A stretch of 64,000 nt of DNA from an uncultured Lachnospiraceae bacterium (GCA_947593735.1 CANQDT010000004.1:1-64000), one strand, 5' to 3'; positions 52,473 through 61,358 are shown, numbered from the stretch's first letter. Program-made: numbers and translations. Notes: generated from the sequence alone by a model not told the origin.

Positions 52473-52493
52473 TAGGAGACAGGAGTATGCAGT

Positions 52494-55214
52494 ATGGGGA
52501 AGAAAAAGACCGTACATATTATTTCCCATTCCCACTGGGACCGGGAGTGGTATCTGCCGTTTGAGTGTCACAGGATGCGGCTTGTGGAGCTGATCGACGG
52601 CGTTATGGAGCTGTTTGAGAATGACCCGGAATACCGGCATTTCTTTTTGGACGGGCAGACGATTGTTCTGGAGGATTATCTGGCGGTCAAGCCGAAGGAG
52701 CGGGAGCGGCTGAGGGCGCACGTGGAGAGCGGCAGGTTTCAGATCGGGCCGTGGTATGTGCTGCAGGATGAGTTTTTGACGAGCGGGGAATCCAATATCC
52801 GCAATCTGCTTGTGGGAATACAGATGGCAAAGGAGTTTGGCGCGGTCAGCAGGATCGGATATTTCCCGGACGCGTTCGGGAACGCCGGGCAGATGCCGCA
52901 GATCTTGAAGCAGGCGGGCATGGAAGCGGTCGTTTATGGGCGCGGCGTAAAGCCGGTCGGCTTTAATAATGATGTCCAGACCGGAGAATACGAATCGGTA
53001 TTTTCAGAAATGATCTGGGAGTCGCCGGATGGCAGCAGCCTGCCGGGGATTCTGTTTTATCACTGGTACAATAACGCGATGGAGCTTCCGACCGAAGAAG
53101 AAGCGGCGCGGGAATATTGGGACAGGGAGCTGGAACTGGCGGAGCGATACGCGGGAACGGATCAACTTTTGTTTATGAACGGCTGCGACCATCAGCCGCC
53201 GCAGGCGGACATAAGCAAAGCGATCGCGCTGGCGGAGAAACTCCATCCGGAGATCGCGTTCGTCCACTCGGATCTGGAAACGTATATCAAAGCGGTGAAA
53301 GCGGAACTGCCGGATCTGATTTCCCATATCCGGGGCGAATTGACCAGCCAGGAGACGGACGGCTGCGTTACGCTGGTCAATACGGCGTCCTCCCGCGTGG
53401 ATCTGAAAACAAGGAACCGGCGCTGCGAGCTGGCGCTGGAAAAACGTGCGGAACCGCTCTCGGTTTTCGCCGCGCTGCTCGGGAAGCCGTATCCGGCGGA
53501 GATGCTCCTGTATAGCTGGAAAACGCTGATGCAGAACCATCCGCACGACAGTATCTGCTGCTGCAGTGTCGATGAAGTCGGCAGGGAGATGAAAACGCGG
53601 TATGAAAAAAGTATGCAGGTCGCGGACGCGTTGAGCGCGGACGCGCTGGAATATTTGTCGGGAAAAATTTCAACGGACCGGCGGACGGACTCCGCCGGGT
53701 CGCGGTGGCCGTTTCTTGTATTTAATATGGACGGATGGGAAAAAAGCGGGGTCACAGAGATCACGCTTACGGTTGATCGGGATGATTCGCCGGATCTTGC
53801 CGCGGCATATGACGCGATGCGGGAGCGGACGATCCCCGGTCTGCGCGTGACAGACGCGCATGGGAAACCCGTTGACGCCCACATTGAGGACCTCCGCGCG
53901 GGATTCGGCTATACGCTGCCCCGGGACCGGTTCCGTCAACGATATATGGCGAGACGGGTAAAGGTTGTGTTTGAGGCGGAAAGGGTTCCGGCGCTCGGAT
54001 ATCAGATCTATTATCTGGAGGAAGCCGGCGGGAAGCCGGAGCGCGGGTCGCTCGTCACCGGCGAGCGCCGGATGGAGAATGACAATATCCGCGTGCAGAT
54101 CGAGGACGACGGTTCCTTTACGATCACGGACAAACGGAACGGGACGGTGTTCCCGCGCGTCGGATGGCTGGAAGATACCGGGGATATCGGAAACGAATAT
54201 GTCTACGTGCAGTCGGCGGATAAGAAGACCGTGACAACGAAAGGCGTGCCCGCGGCGATCCGGCTGGCGGAGGATGAGCCGTACCGGGCGGTTTATGAGA
54301 TCACGCATTGTATGGAAATCCCGGTATCGGCAGATGAAACATTGGAACTGGAGCGGAACCGGATGGTTCCCCTGTTTGAGAGAAAAGCCGGGAGAAGCGG
54401 GGAGACGGCGGAAGTAACCGTCGTGACCAGGCTGAGCCTGACAAAGAGCGCGAAAGGCGTGAAAGCGGAAACCACCATTCAGAATACGGCGGGCGACCAC
54501 CGTCTGCGGGTGATGGTGCCGACCGGGCTTCGGACGGACTGGCACCGGGCGGATTCCCTGTTTGAAGTGGTAAAGCGGAACAACCGGCACGGCGCGCAGT
54601 GGAAAAATCCGAGCGGCTGTGAACACGAGCAGGCGTTTGTTTCGATGGAGGACGACCGCGCGGGCATCCTCGTCTGCAATGTCGGACTGTATGAATATGA
54701 AGTCCTCCCGGACGACAATACCATCGCGGTCACGCTGCTCCGCGCGGTTGGGGAGATGGGCGACTGGGGCGTATTTCCAACGCCGGAAGCGCAGCTGCGG
54801 GGAACCTGTACGGTCACATACGGAATCGTTCCGTTTTCGCCCGGAGAAGCGCCGGACATTTACCATGAGGCATACCAGTTCCAGACCGGATTATCGGCGG
54901 TCCAGACGGACATTCATGCCGGAACGGAAGCGTTTGACCATGGGATGCTCTCCTGGGAAGGAAACGCGCTGAACCTGACCGGGTGGAAGCTCGCGGAAGA
55001 CCGGAACGGGGTCGTGGCGCGGTTTGTCAACAACAGCGAAGCGGGATCGGAACTTCTCATCCGGCGCGGGGAATGGTTCGACCGGATCCGGAAAAGCAAT
55101 GTGGTGGAAGAAAGACTGGAAGAAATACCGGAGCACGGCGGGATATACCGGATCAGGCTGGCTCCGTGCGAGATTTTGACGATCAGGCTGGAAAGGAGCA
55201 GGAATCATGAATAA
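52494..55214 (+). CDS. GH38 alpha-mannosidase
   Basis: Retaining zinc-dependent alpha-mannosidase of 906 residues, MngB-like. HIISHSHWDREWY provides zinc ligands, GYFPDAFGNAGQMPQIL contains the nucleophile Asp, and MQNHPHDSICCCSVDEVGREM gives the late zinc His. No signal peptide, so it trims imported or phosphorylated mannosides in the cytoplasm. AGGAG 8 bases before ATG 52494 is a good ribosome site. It overlaps the SGNH gene by eight bases. Together with the GH92 enzyme encoded 38 kb away it indicates a strong interest in alpha-mannose-containing glycans. Confidence 0.95.
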   Translation: MGKKKTVHIISHSHWDREWYLPFECHRMRLVELIDGVMELFENDPEYRHFFLDGQTIVLEDYLAVKPKERERLRAHVESGRFQIGPWYVLQDEFLTSGESNIRNLLVGIQMAKEFGAVSRIGYFPDAFGNAGQMPQILKQAGMEAVVYGRGVKPVGFNNDVQTGEYESVFSEMIWESPDGSSLPGILFYHWYNNAMELPTEEEAAREYWDRELELAERYAGTDQLLFMNGCDHQPPQADISKAIALAEKLHPEIAFVHSDLETYIKAVKAELPDLISHIRGELTSQETDGCVTLVNTASSRVDLKTRNRRCELALEKRAEPLSVFAALLGKPYPAEMLLYSWKTLMQNHPHDSICCCSVDEVGREMKTRYEKSMQVADALSADALEYLSGKISTDRRTDSAGSRWPFLVFNMDGWEKSGVTEITLTVDRDDSPDLAAAYDAMRERTIPGLRVTDAHGKPVDAHIEDLRAGFGYTLPRDRFRQRYMARRVKVVFEAERVPALGYQIYYLEEAGGKPERGSLVTGERRMENDNIRVQIEDDGSFTITDKRNGTVFPRVGWLEDTGDIGNEYVYVQSADKKTVTTKGVPAAIRLAEDEPYRAVYEITHCMEIPVSADETLELERNRMVPLFERKAGRSGETAEVTVVTRLSLTKSAKGVKAETTIQNTAGDHRLRVMVPTGLRTDWHRADSLFEVVKRNNRHGAQWKNPSGCEHEQAFVSMEDDRAGILVCNVGLYEYEVLPDDNTIAVTLLRAVGEMGDWGVFPTPEAQLRGTCTVTYGIVPFSPGEAPDIYHEAYQFQTGLSAVQTDIHAGTEAFDHGMLSWEGNALNLTGWKLAEDRNGVVARFVNNSEAGSELLIRRGEWFDRIRKSNVVEERLEEIPEHGGIYRIRLAPCEILTIRLERSRNHE

Positions 55215-56040
55215 AATACAGATAACCGTGATCGGTGACAGTATTACGCAGGGAGTCGGCGTATACGGATCGGAGCAATGGGGGCGGAACGCCTATCCGG
55301 CGATCCTGGCGCGGATGCTTCAGAGAGAGCCGCGGCGGGAAATGGAGTTTCATGTGATCAACCGGGGAATGTCGGGCTGGTCGACCGCCCGTTCTTCAAA
55401 CTGCCCGTATATGGAGATGGAAGGCGGGAAAGTGTGGAATCTCTGCCTGGAAGATCATTCGGATATTTATGTGATCGCGCTCGGGACAAATGATTCAAAA
55501 TATATCCATGGGGACGACGATTACAAAGGAAATTATACCTTTGTCCGGAACGGGGAGTTTTGCAGGGATTACCGCGCGATGATCGAGGCGCTTTATGAAA
55601 GGAACAAAGCGGTCCGGATTTACGCGTGCCTGCCGGTTCCATGCCTGCAGGAGACGCAGCCGGATCCGTTTTCAAAAGGAACGATCAACGAGTGCCGCCT
55701 GCGCGGCGTCCGGCAGGAGATCCGGAAAGCGGCGGAACCTTTTTCCCGCGTAACGGTCGTTGATTTGAACCAGGCATATCTGGATGTGATCCATGGAGAA
55801 ATATTGGAAGAAGCAAAAAAGAGAAAGTACACGCATACGTGCAGATGGATCCTGACGAGAGGCAGCGCGGCGCGCCTGAATGAGCTTGGGACGCCGAACG
55901 GGAAATATCTGTATGACCGGAACCTGGGCGGGCCGGACAGGATAAGGCTGCGCATTGACGGCATCCATCCGGGGCTTGCGGGTTCCCGTCTGATCGCGGA
56001 GACGATCTACGCCGCGTTATGTCGGGATCTGCGGATCTGA
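55207..56040 (+). CDS. SGNH/GDSL-family hydrolase
   Basis: 277-residue esterase-like protein without signal peptide. Block I is TVIGDSITQGVGVYGSEQWG with the nucleophile Ser, block III is ALGTNDSKY with the Asn, and block V is RIDGIHPGLAGS with catalytic Asp and His. The likely role is removing acetyl or other acyl groups from mannosides before GH38 acts. The call to substrate is inference from the operon. Its end overlaps the convergent AraC gene by 24 bases. Confidence 0.88.
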   Translation: MNKIQITVIGDSITQGVGVYGSEQWGRNAYPAILARMLQREPRREMEFHVINRGMSGWSTARSSNCPYMEMEGGKVWNLCLEDHSDIYVIALGTNDSKYIHGDDDYKGNYTFVRNGEFCRDYRAMIEALYERNKAVRIYACLPVPCLQETQPDPFSKGTINECRLRGVRQEIRKAAEPFSRVTVVDLNQAYLDVIHGEILEEAKKRKYTHTCRWILTRGSAARLNELGTPNGKYLYDRNLGGPDRIRLRIDGIHPGLAGSRLIAETIYAALCRDLRI

Positions 56041-56898
56041 CGGCGCCTGTTTCAGCTCGTCAATGGGAGAATGTCCCGTTACTTTGACAAAATTTCGATA
56101 GAACGTGGAATAGGTGGAAAATCCGGTCTTCCTCGCGATCTCCGCCAGCATATAGCGCGGCGAGTCCGGATGGCCGCCCGCGTTGATGTAGGCGCGGGCA
56201 AGAGATATTTTTTCACGGATGATATAGTCGTGGAGCGAGATCCCCACTTCCTGTTTGAATTTCTTCTGAATATAGATCTCGTCCCAGTAGAGCAGTTCCG
56301 TGATGTTGGATATGGAGATCGGCTCGCACAAATGGCACCGGACATAGTCCAGGATCGTGGAAGTCGGGCGGGAGTACGTCTGGCGTTCCGGGGGGGGTGC
56401 CGGTGCGTCCCGCCGTTCATAGAGCACGAGCCAGGCGAGGATGTTTTCTACGGCGAGCGCGTAGAACAGCTGCAGCAGGGACTCGTCTCCGCCGCGGCTG
56501 GTGAGAAAAACATGGAGAAAAAGCTGGAGTTCCGAATCGGAAATTTCCGTATAATAATTTTCTTTTTGAAGCATGTTGTCGTTAAAGAGCCCGAGCAGAG
56601 TCTTTTGCCGCTCCGCCGCGAGCAGGTTGCTGTGGAAGCGGACGCGGAGATATTCCAGAGGTTCCTCGTTTACGGCAAAGCACCTGGCGGGCGTATTCGC
56701 CGGGATCAGGACAAGGCTGTCTTCCGGAAGAAGGAACGAGGTGCGGTCCTGCAATGAAAAATGCAATTTCCCCTGTATCAGATAAAACAATTCATACCAG
56801 CCCGCCATGGGAGCCGACGGGTAGGTAAATTCGGACGGATCCGCTGTTTCATAACAGAATTGGATGTTGATCAGATTCTGGCTGTTCCTCGTTTCCAT
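56017..56898 (-). CDS. AraC-family transcription regulator
   Basis: 293-residue regulator. The N-terminal cupin-like sensing domain has GWYELFYLIQGKLHFSLQD and LPEDSLVLIPANTPARCF. The C-terminal double helix-turn-helix has SISNITELLYWDEIYIQKKF and LAEIARKTGFSTYSTFYRNF, and ends in the usual VTGHSPIDEL. Start at ATG 56898 with AAGGAG and AGGA upstream; an earlier ATG at 56934 is possible. It reads towards the GH38-SGNH operon and away from the secreted protein gene encoded at 57239, either of which could be its target. Confidence 0.9.
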   Translation of the reverse strand: METRNSQNLINIQFCYETADPSEFTYPSAPMAGWYELFYLIQGKLHFSLQDRTSFLLPEDSLVLIPANTPARCFAVNEEPLEYLRVRFHSNLLAAERQKTLLGLFNDNMLQKENYYTEISDSELQLFLHVFLTSRGGDESLLQLFYALAVENILAWLVLYERRDAPAPPPERQTYSRPTSTILDYVRCHLCEPISISNITELLYWDEIYIQKKFKQEVGISLHDYIIREKISLARAYINAGGHPDSPRYMLAEIARKTGFSTYSTFYRNFVKVTGHSPIDELKQAPSDPQIPT

Positions 56899-57006
56899 AT
56901 CGTTCCTGCTCCTTTCCTTTTTCCTGTCGGACATACATCCCCTATAGATACCATATAGAAAACGATCCGGGACGCTAAGCGGCGCCATGCCGCGGCTCCT
57001 GACATG

Positions 57007-57036
57007 ATTATAAAAAACAGCGCGGGGAATGGTCAA
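57007..57036 (-). promoter_or_regulatory. Promoter of the AraC-type gene
   Basis: Minus strand TTGACC (57031-57036), 18 bases, TATAAT (57007-57012), about 100 bases before ATG 56898. Confidence 0.62.
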
Positions 57037-57108
57037 CGAAAAATCAGAGAATAAACAGAAAATGCAATATGAGAAAGCAAGATCTGCAAACACAATCCTG
57101 CCATTGTC

Positions 57109-57170
57109 TGGTAAAATAAGACCATAAAAGTCTGGAACAGGGCAAAATTTTTGTGCGGAACGCCTGTTCC
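57109..57170 (+). promoter_or_regulatory. Weak extended -10 and leader hairpin upstream of the secreted protein gene
   Basis: TGGTAAAAT (57109-57117) could be an extended -10. The following leader has a perfect 8-bp inverted repeat, GGAACAGG (57134-57141) with CCTGTTCC (57163-57170). Nothing else is seen in the 340-base gap apart from the AraC promoter. Confidence 0.35.
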
Positions 57171-57238
57171 ATTTCTATTCTGCGGCGGAATGTGGGAAAC
57201 CCGGCAGAACGGAGCCAGAAAGAAAAAGGAGGAAAGAA

Positions 57239-58510
57239 ATGAGGAGATTTATGAAAAAAGCTGTTGCTCTTGCGCTGGCGGCAGCGATGATGATCCCGGT
57301 GAGCGGGATAAGCGCAGACGCGAAATTGGTATTGGCACAGGACACGATAGATGGAAAGGATTCGAGTCTTGTCACTACGGGAAACTGGGAGGGTAATACT
57401 GGCTATTTAAGATTTACAACAACCGATGGAATTTTATATCTGGGCAATTATGACCTGTCCGCGGTCAGAAGCGTCAAGGTTACGATCAACAAATATGAAA
57501 AGAAAAATACTAATAATAATCCGTATTCTTTAAGCCTTGGATATATGGATGTGGAAAAAGATACTGTTACGAATGACTATCTGGCGGCGCAGAGCGCAAC
57601 GATCCGGGATGCAGACCATCGGATCGGTGGCGCGGTATTTGCAGGAGCAGGTAGCGGAGAGGATGAGAGGGTTGTCACGTTCCAGAATTCCGGTGTGACA
57701 CTGGAACCGAGCGACGAAAAGCTGTCAATTTCTGAACAGAGAGACGCGAAGTATACGCTTGGCGAGTCGAATGCGGAAGGCGCGCTGATGTTGTACGCGC
57801 AGGCAGCGCAGACAACCATTCGGATTAAAAATATTGTGATCGAATATGTGAAAGAAGAAAAAGAAGAATATACGGTTACGGTCGACGGCGAGGCTTACAA
57901 TAATGTGGCATACAACTCACATGTAACGGTAAAAGCGGATGCGGAAAAAGACGGCGTCCCGTTTACCTGCTGGGTGAAAAACGGCATGCCGGTGGCGCTT
58001 ACGCCGGAATATAGTTTTTATGTGCATGAAAACGCAACGCTGGAGCCGTATTATTCCGATGATAGTAGATACAATGGGTTCCCGGTAGATGCCCCCATGA
58101 TCGGATATACGACGTATGAGGTGGACCAGGTTGCCAATACCATCACATATTATATTGAATATAACTGTAAAGACGCGGATACGGTGTTGCGGCCGTTTGT
58201 CAAGGTATACAAGACGACTACAGGGGATGGTACGCCAGCGTTGGATGTAACGAACGCAGCCACGGCGAATAGCCTGCTGCATATGAATATGACAAGTTTC
58301 GGTCAGTACAAAGTGACCTTTGAAGGCTACAAGGATGAGAGCACAACGCCGATCACGGTTTCTGTCCGCTGCGCGGATGTGGATAATGCGAGTAACGTAT
58401 CAACTTCATTTACCGCCTTGGTAGGACCTGGCTCTTGGAAACGGGCGTCGGTGGCTCATATAAGTGGAAATGTTAATAATCGTGTAAATGATTTCAAGAG
58501 TAATAACTAA
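57239..58510 (+). CDS. Secreted protein with carbohydrate-binding-like beta domain, unknown function
   Basis: 423 residues with signal peptide (MKKAVALALAAAMMIPVSG, cleavage near SADA). Residues about 30-205 have a CBM6-like look (NWEGNTGYLRFTTTDG, AQTTIRIKNIVIEYVKEE). Next is a beta repeat YTVTVDGEAYNN..FTCWVKNGMPVALTPEYSF that resembles the C-terminal part of the secreted protein encoded at 21381. The end has Fn3-like character (YKVTFEGYKDESTTPITVSV). AAGGAGG 5 bases before ATG 57239. A small-protein gene of the same family as at 23434 follows 20 bases later, so the two loci share a two-gene layout. Not recognised as an enzyme. Confidence 0.72.
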   Translation: MRRFMKKAVALALAAAMMIPVSGISADAKLVLAQDTIDGKDSSLVTTGNWEGNTGYLRFTTTDGILYLGNYDLSAVRSVKVTINKYEKKNTNNNPYSLSLGYMDVEKDTVTNDYLAAQSATIRDADHRIGGAVFAGAGSGEDERVVTFQNSGVTLEPSDEKLSISEQRDAKYTLGESNAEGALMLYAQAAQTTIRIKNIVIEYVKEEKEEYTVTVDGEAYNNVAYNSHVTVKADAEKDGVPFTCWVKNGMPVALTPEYSFYVHENATLEPYYSDDSRYNGFPVDAPMIGYTTYEVDQVANTITYYIEYNCKDADTVLRPFVKVYKTTTGDGTPALDVTNAATANSLLHMNMTSFGQYKVTFEGYKDESTTPITVSVRCADVDNASNVSTSFTALVGPGSWKRASVAHISGNVNNRVNDFKSNN

Positions 58511-58530
58511 GAAGTGGAGGGATATCGGAC

Positions 58531-58695
58531 ATGAAGAAAAGATATGTTACGCCCGAGATGGCGCAGACAGCGTTTCAGGTAGAGGATCTTATTACTGCTT
58601 CCGGAGCTGTGGCAGATAAAGTTACGATCAGCCCTGCGGGAGACGACGCGGGTCTGGAAGTTCACAGTACGAAAGTGGCGAGTATCTGGGACTAA
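58531..58695 (+). CDS. Small protein (54 aa) of the YVxP...EDxITxS family
   Basis: Product begins MKKRYVTPEMAQTAFQVED, then LITASGAVAD, and ends KVASIWD. It shares with the 51-residue protein encoded at 23434 the head (MKK-x-YV-x-P, F-x-V/I-ED-L/I-IT-x-S) and a terminal IW-(F)-D. GTGGAGG lies about 11 bases upstream of ATG. No signal peptide. It may be a precursor peptide or a cytoplasmic partner of the secreted protein; function unknown. Confidence 0.72.
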   Translation: MKKRYVTPEMAQTAFQVEDLITASGAVADKVTISPAGDDAGLEVHSTKVASIWD

Positions 58696-58710
58696 TTGGC
58701 GGTATAAAAA

Positions 58711-58943
58711 ATTGAATATGTCTTAAGACAGAACAGAGACAGTCCTGCGGGCAGCAAATGTTGCTCGCTGGGCTGTTTTTTTGCGAGGACTGCTATCCCC
58801 GCAGAACGAATACGGTAGTTTCAAATGATGGACATATTTGTTTTTTGTCACCTGTATATTTTTTGTTGGAGATTAAATTGAATTTGTCATAGGACGTAGC
58901 AAAGGCGGTTCCGCGGGCGATCAATGTGCCGCAGGGCTTTTTT
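58711..58943 (+). repeat. Two imperfect copies of a terminator-ending element
   Basis: Copy A (58711-58782) and copy B (58877-58943) both begin ATTGAATWTGTCWTARGAC, share a GCGGGC core and end in a hairpin with a T-run. The 90 bases between them and the rest of this 394-base gap show no gene. Confidence 0.55.
58739..58782 (+). terminator. Terminator after the small protein gene
   Basis: ACAGTCC pairs with GGGCTGT with an inner stem AGCAA-ATG-TTGCT, followed by T8. Confidence 0.78.
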
Positions 58944-58973
58944 ATTGCAAATAAATGGGGATTATATTCATTA

Positions 58974-59002
58974 TTGACATATTCTGGGAAATCCTGTATA
59001 AT
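58974..59002 (+). promoter_or_regulatory. Perfect consensus promoter of the Rpn-type gene
   Basis: TTGACA (58974-58979), 17 bases, TATAAT (58997-59002). The match is complete, suggesting strong expression; the leader is about 80 bases. Confidence 0.82.
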
Positions 59003-59089
59003 GGTAAAAACTGGAAATATGAGTGCGCAGCCACTTCTTTTTATTACGGTTTTTTGAATTATCTGTTGTAATCGCAAGGAGAATGTTGT

Positions 59090-60073
59090 ATGATAAAAGA
59101 AAACGAACCGTCCTGCCCGCAGGAGGAAAACTTGCTCCCCGCCCGGGCGGGCGCCAACCGCGAATATAAGAGCGACCTGTTCTCCTACCTGTTTTCCGAC
59201 AAGCCGGAGCATGTCATTGACCTGTTCAATATGCTCCAGGGGACGCATTACGGGGCGGATACCCCGGTCAGGATCATCACGCTGCAGAACGCGTTGTTCC
59301 ATGAACTGCGGGACGACCTCGCGTTCATCATCGACGGGCAGTTTATGGTAATTTCGGAGCACCAGAGCACTGTGAACCCGAATCTTCCGCTGCGATGCTA
59401 CGAATATTCCGCCGAGGAATATATCCGCGAGATCCCGAACGCCGCCCTGCACCGGGGCGCGCTCCAGCAGATCCCGACGCCGGAGTTTTTCGTCTTCTAC
59501 AATGGGACGGAACCGATGGCGGAGGCAGAGAGCGTGCTGCGGTTATCGGACGCGTTCCTCGTCCCGCAGGAACAGCCGATGCTGGAACTGACCGTCCGGG
59601 TGATCAACCTGAACCATCCGGCGAATGAAGAATGGATCGCGAGATGCCGGCTCCTGCACGACTACGTCGTATTTGTGAGGGCGGTACAGGCATACCAGAG
59701 AACGGGGATGGCGCTGGAACAGGCGATCGCCTGCGCGGCGAAGGACTGCATCGGCAGAGGGATACTGAAAGAATATCTCCTCGGACACGAAACGGAGGTG
59801 GCAAAACACATGAAACTCGAATGGGGTTGGGAAGATGTAAAAGAAGAACACGAGAGGGAGAAAGAAGAACTCCGACAGCAGATCCGAAATCGTGATTTCC
59901 GGCTCAGCGAGAAGGATCGGCAGCTCGATGAACAGAACCGGTGGCTTGGTGAGAAAGATCGCCAACTCGATGAGATGGACCGGTGGCTTGGTGAGAAGAA
60001 TCGTCAGCTGGATGAACAGAATCGAAAAATACATGAGCTTATGACCACAATCGCCTGGCTACAACGAACGTGA
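59090..60073 (+). CDS. Rpn-family PD-(D/E)XK nuclease (transposase_31-like) with repetitive coiled-coil tail
   Basis: 327-residue protein of the Rpn/transposase_31 group. The nuclease part covers about residues 20-220: YKSDLFSYLFSDKPEHVIDL, then DDLAFIIDGQFMVISEHQST with the Asp and Glu-x-Gln expected of the fold, and TPEFFVFYNGTE. The C-terminus is a charged coiled coil with 14-residue repeats (DRQLDEQNRWLGEK). In E. coli such proteins are DNases with recombination and antiphage effects and carry an in-frame internal start that yields a small inhibitor. Here CGGAGG followed by ATG 59810 is a matching candidate. Codon composition is similar to the core genes, and a consensus promoter precedes it. 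Confidence 0.85.
   Translation: MIKENEPSCPQEENLLPARAGANREYKSDLFSYLFSDKPEHVIDLFNMLQGTHYGADTPVRIITLQNALFHELRDDLAFIIDGQFMVISEHQSTVNPNLPLRCYEYSAEEYIREIPNAALHRGALQQIPTPEFFVFYNGTEPMAEAESVLRLSDAFLVPQEQPMLELTVRVINLNHPANEEWIARCRLLHDYVVFVRAVQAYQRTGMALEQAIACAAKDCIGRGILKEYLLGHETEVAKHMKLEWGWEDVKEEHEREKEELRQQIRNRDFRLSEKDRQLDEQNRWLGEKDRQLDEMDRWLGEKNRQLDEQNRKIHELMTTIAWLQRT
59810..60073 (+). CDS. Candidate internal in-frame product of the Rpn-type gene (87 aa)
   Basis: GGAGG (59794-59798) lies 11 bases before ATG 59810, in the same frame as the large gene (offset 720). The product would start KLEWGWEDVKEEHERE and comprise only the coiled-coil tail. This arrangement parallels the small C-terminal Rpn proteins of E. 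coli that inhibit the full-length form. It is a prediction; the ribosome site spacing is slightly long. Confidence 0.45.
   Translation: MKLEWGWEDVKEEHEREKEELRQQIRNRDFRLSEKDRQLDEQNRWLGEKDRQLDEMDRWLGEKNRQLDEQNRKIHELMTTIAWLQRT
59914..60039 (+). repeat. Three tandem 42-bp units inside the Rpn-type gene
   Basis: Units 59914-59955, 59956-59997 and 59998-60039 each code for 14 residues of the form [DN]RQLDE[QM][ND]R[WK]. Being a multiple of three, the copy number can change without breaking the frame. Confidence 0.9.
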
Positions 60074-60116
60074 AACAGAGGCAGCTTCCGGCAGGCACGA
60101 ATCCGGCGGCGGTATT

Positions 60117-60161
60117 CTCCAAAGCAACAGACAGGATCTTGTTGCTTTGGAGATTTTTTAT
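60117..60161 (+). terminator. Terminator after the Rpn-type gene
   Basis: CTCCAAAGCAAC (60117-60128) and GTTGCTTTGGAG (60141-60152) form a perfect 12-bp stem followed by ATTTTTTATTT. Confidence 0.88.
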
Positions 60162-60240
60162 TTGTCGGAAACGGCGCTTGCGGCTAAATCCGGAAAATCC
60201 GGAATCTTCTGATTTTTGTATGGTAAATAAATGGAAATTG

Positions 60241-60249
60241 TGCTATAAT
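60241..60249 (+). promoter_or_regulatory. Extended -10 promoter of the sua5 operon
   Basis: TGCTATAAT at 60241-60249 is a perfect extended -10. The nearest -35-like TTGTAT is too far (22 bases). ATG 60270 follows closely. Confidence 0.55.
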
Positions 60250-60269
60250 CATCAAATACGGAGATAGCG

Positions 60270-61358
60270 ATGAAAACACAGATATTGGAATTTAATCCCG
60301 AATGGATAGACAGCCGCCTCCTTGAAGCGGCTGGCGATGTTTTGCGCTCCGGCGGGCTGGTCGCGTTTCCAACCGAGACAGTATACGGGCTGGGCGGCGA
60401 CGCCCTGCGGGGAGAAGTATCCCGCAAAATATACGCTGCGAAAGGAAGACCGTCGGACAATCCGCTGATCGTCCATGTTGGAAGGATCGAGGATGTGGAC
60501 AAGATCGCGGCGCGGATCCCGGAACAGGCGCGGGCGGCTATGGACGCGTTTTGGCCGGGACCGCTCACGATCATTCTTGAAAAGAAGCCGATCGTTCCCG
60601 ATCCCACGACCGGAGGGCTGCGGACGGTAGCAGTGCGGATGCCGGATCATCCGGTGACGCTGGCGCTGCTCCGGCAGACCGGGATCCTGATGGCGGGACC
60701 GAGCGCGAATCTGTCCGGAAAACCGAGCCCCACGACGGCGCGGCATGTCCGGGCGGATCTGGACGGCAGGATCGAAATGATCCTGGACGGCGGACCGTCG
60801 TGCCTTGGCATAGAATCAACGATCGTGGATTTTACGGTGACGCCTCCGATGATACTCCGACCCGGATTTGTCTCTGCGGAGCAGCTGGCTTACGTAACGG
60901 GAAGTCCGGTGGCGCTGGATCCGGCGGTTTTTGGAAAGGAAACGGCGGGGAAAGAAGCGCCCAGGGCGCCCGGCATGAAATATCGGCATTACGCTCCTGC
61001 CGCCGACCTGATCCTGGTGGAGGGCGCGGAACCGGAACACGTTGTCCGCGCGATCGGCGAATACGTTCTCCGCGCGGCAGCGGAGGGGCGCAGGACCGGC
61101 GTGCTGACGACAGAGGAAAACCGGGAGCGGTATCCGGCTGCGGATGTCGTCCGGTGTGTTGGAAGCCGGCGCGACGACGCGACGGTGGCGGCAGGATTGT
61201 ATGCGGCGCTCCGGGAATTTGACGACCTGGGCGTGGATGTGATTTATTCCGAATCGTTTCCGGGAGGAGAGCATGGGCAGGCAATCATGAACCGTCTGCT
61301 CAAGGCAGCCGGACATCAGGTGTTGGAAGCGGAACATGGAAGGGGGCATGGCCCGTGA
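60270..61358 (+). CDS. sua5: L-threonylcarbamoyladenylate synthase, Sua5 type
   Basis: Makes threonylcarbamoyl-AMP from threonine, bicarbonate and ATP for the t6A modification of tRNAs. The YrdC domain (about 12-205) shows GGLVAFPTETVYGLGGDAL, KIYAAKGRPSDNPLIVHV, WPGPLTIIL and GPSANLSGKPSPT. The Sua5 C-terminal domain (about 230-350) starts after PRAPGMKYRHYAPAADLIL. 362 residues, the long two-domain form as in B. subtilis ywlC. The next gene starts in the last codons. Confidence 0.96.
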   Translation: MKTQILEFNPEWIDSRLLEAAGDVLRSGGLVAFPTETVYGLGGDALRGEVSRKIYAAKGRPSDNPLIVHVGRIEDVDKIAARIPEQARAAMDAFWPGPLTIILEKKPIVPDPTTGGLRTVAVRMPDHPVTLALLRQTGILMAGPSANLSGKPSPTTARHVRADLDGRIEMILDGGPSCLGIESTIVDFTVTPPMILRPGFVSAEQLAYVTGSPVALDPAVFGKETAGKEAPRAPGMKYRHYAPAADLILVEGAEPEHVVRAIGEYVLRAAAEGRRTGVLTTEENRERYPAADVVRCVGSRRDDATVAAGLYAALREFDDLGVDVIYSESFPGGEHGQAIMNRLLKAAGHQVLEAEHGRGHGP

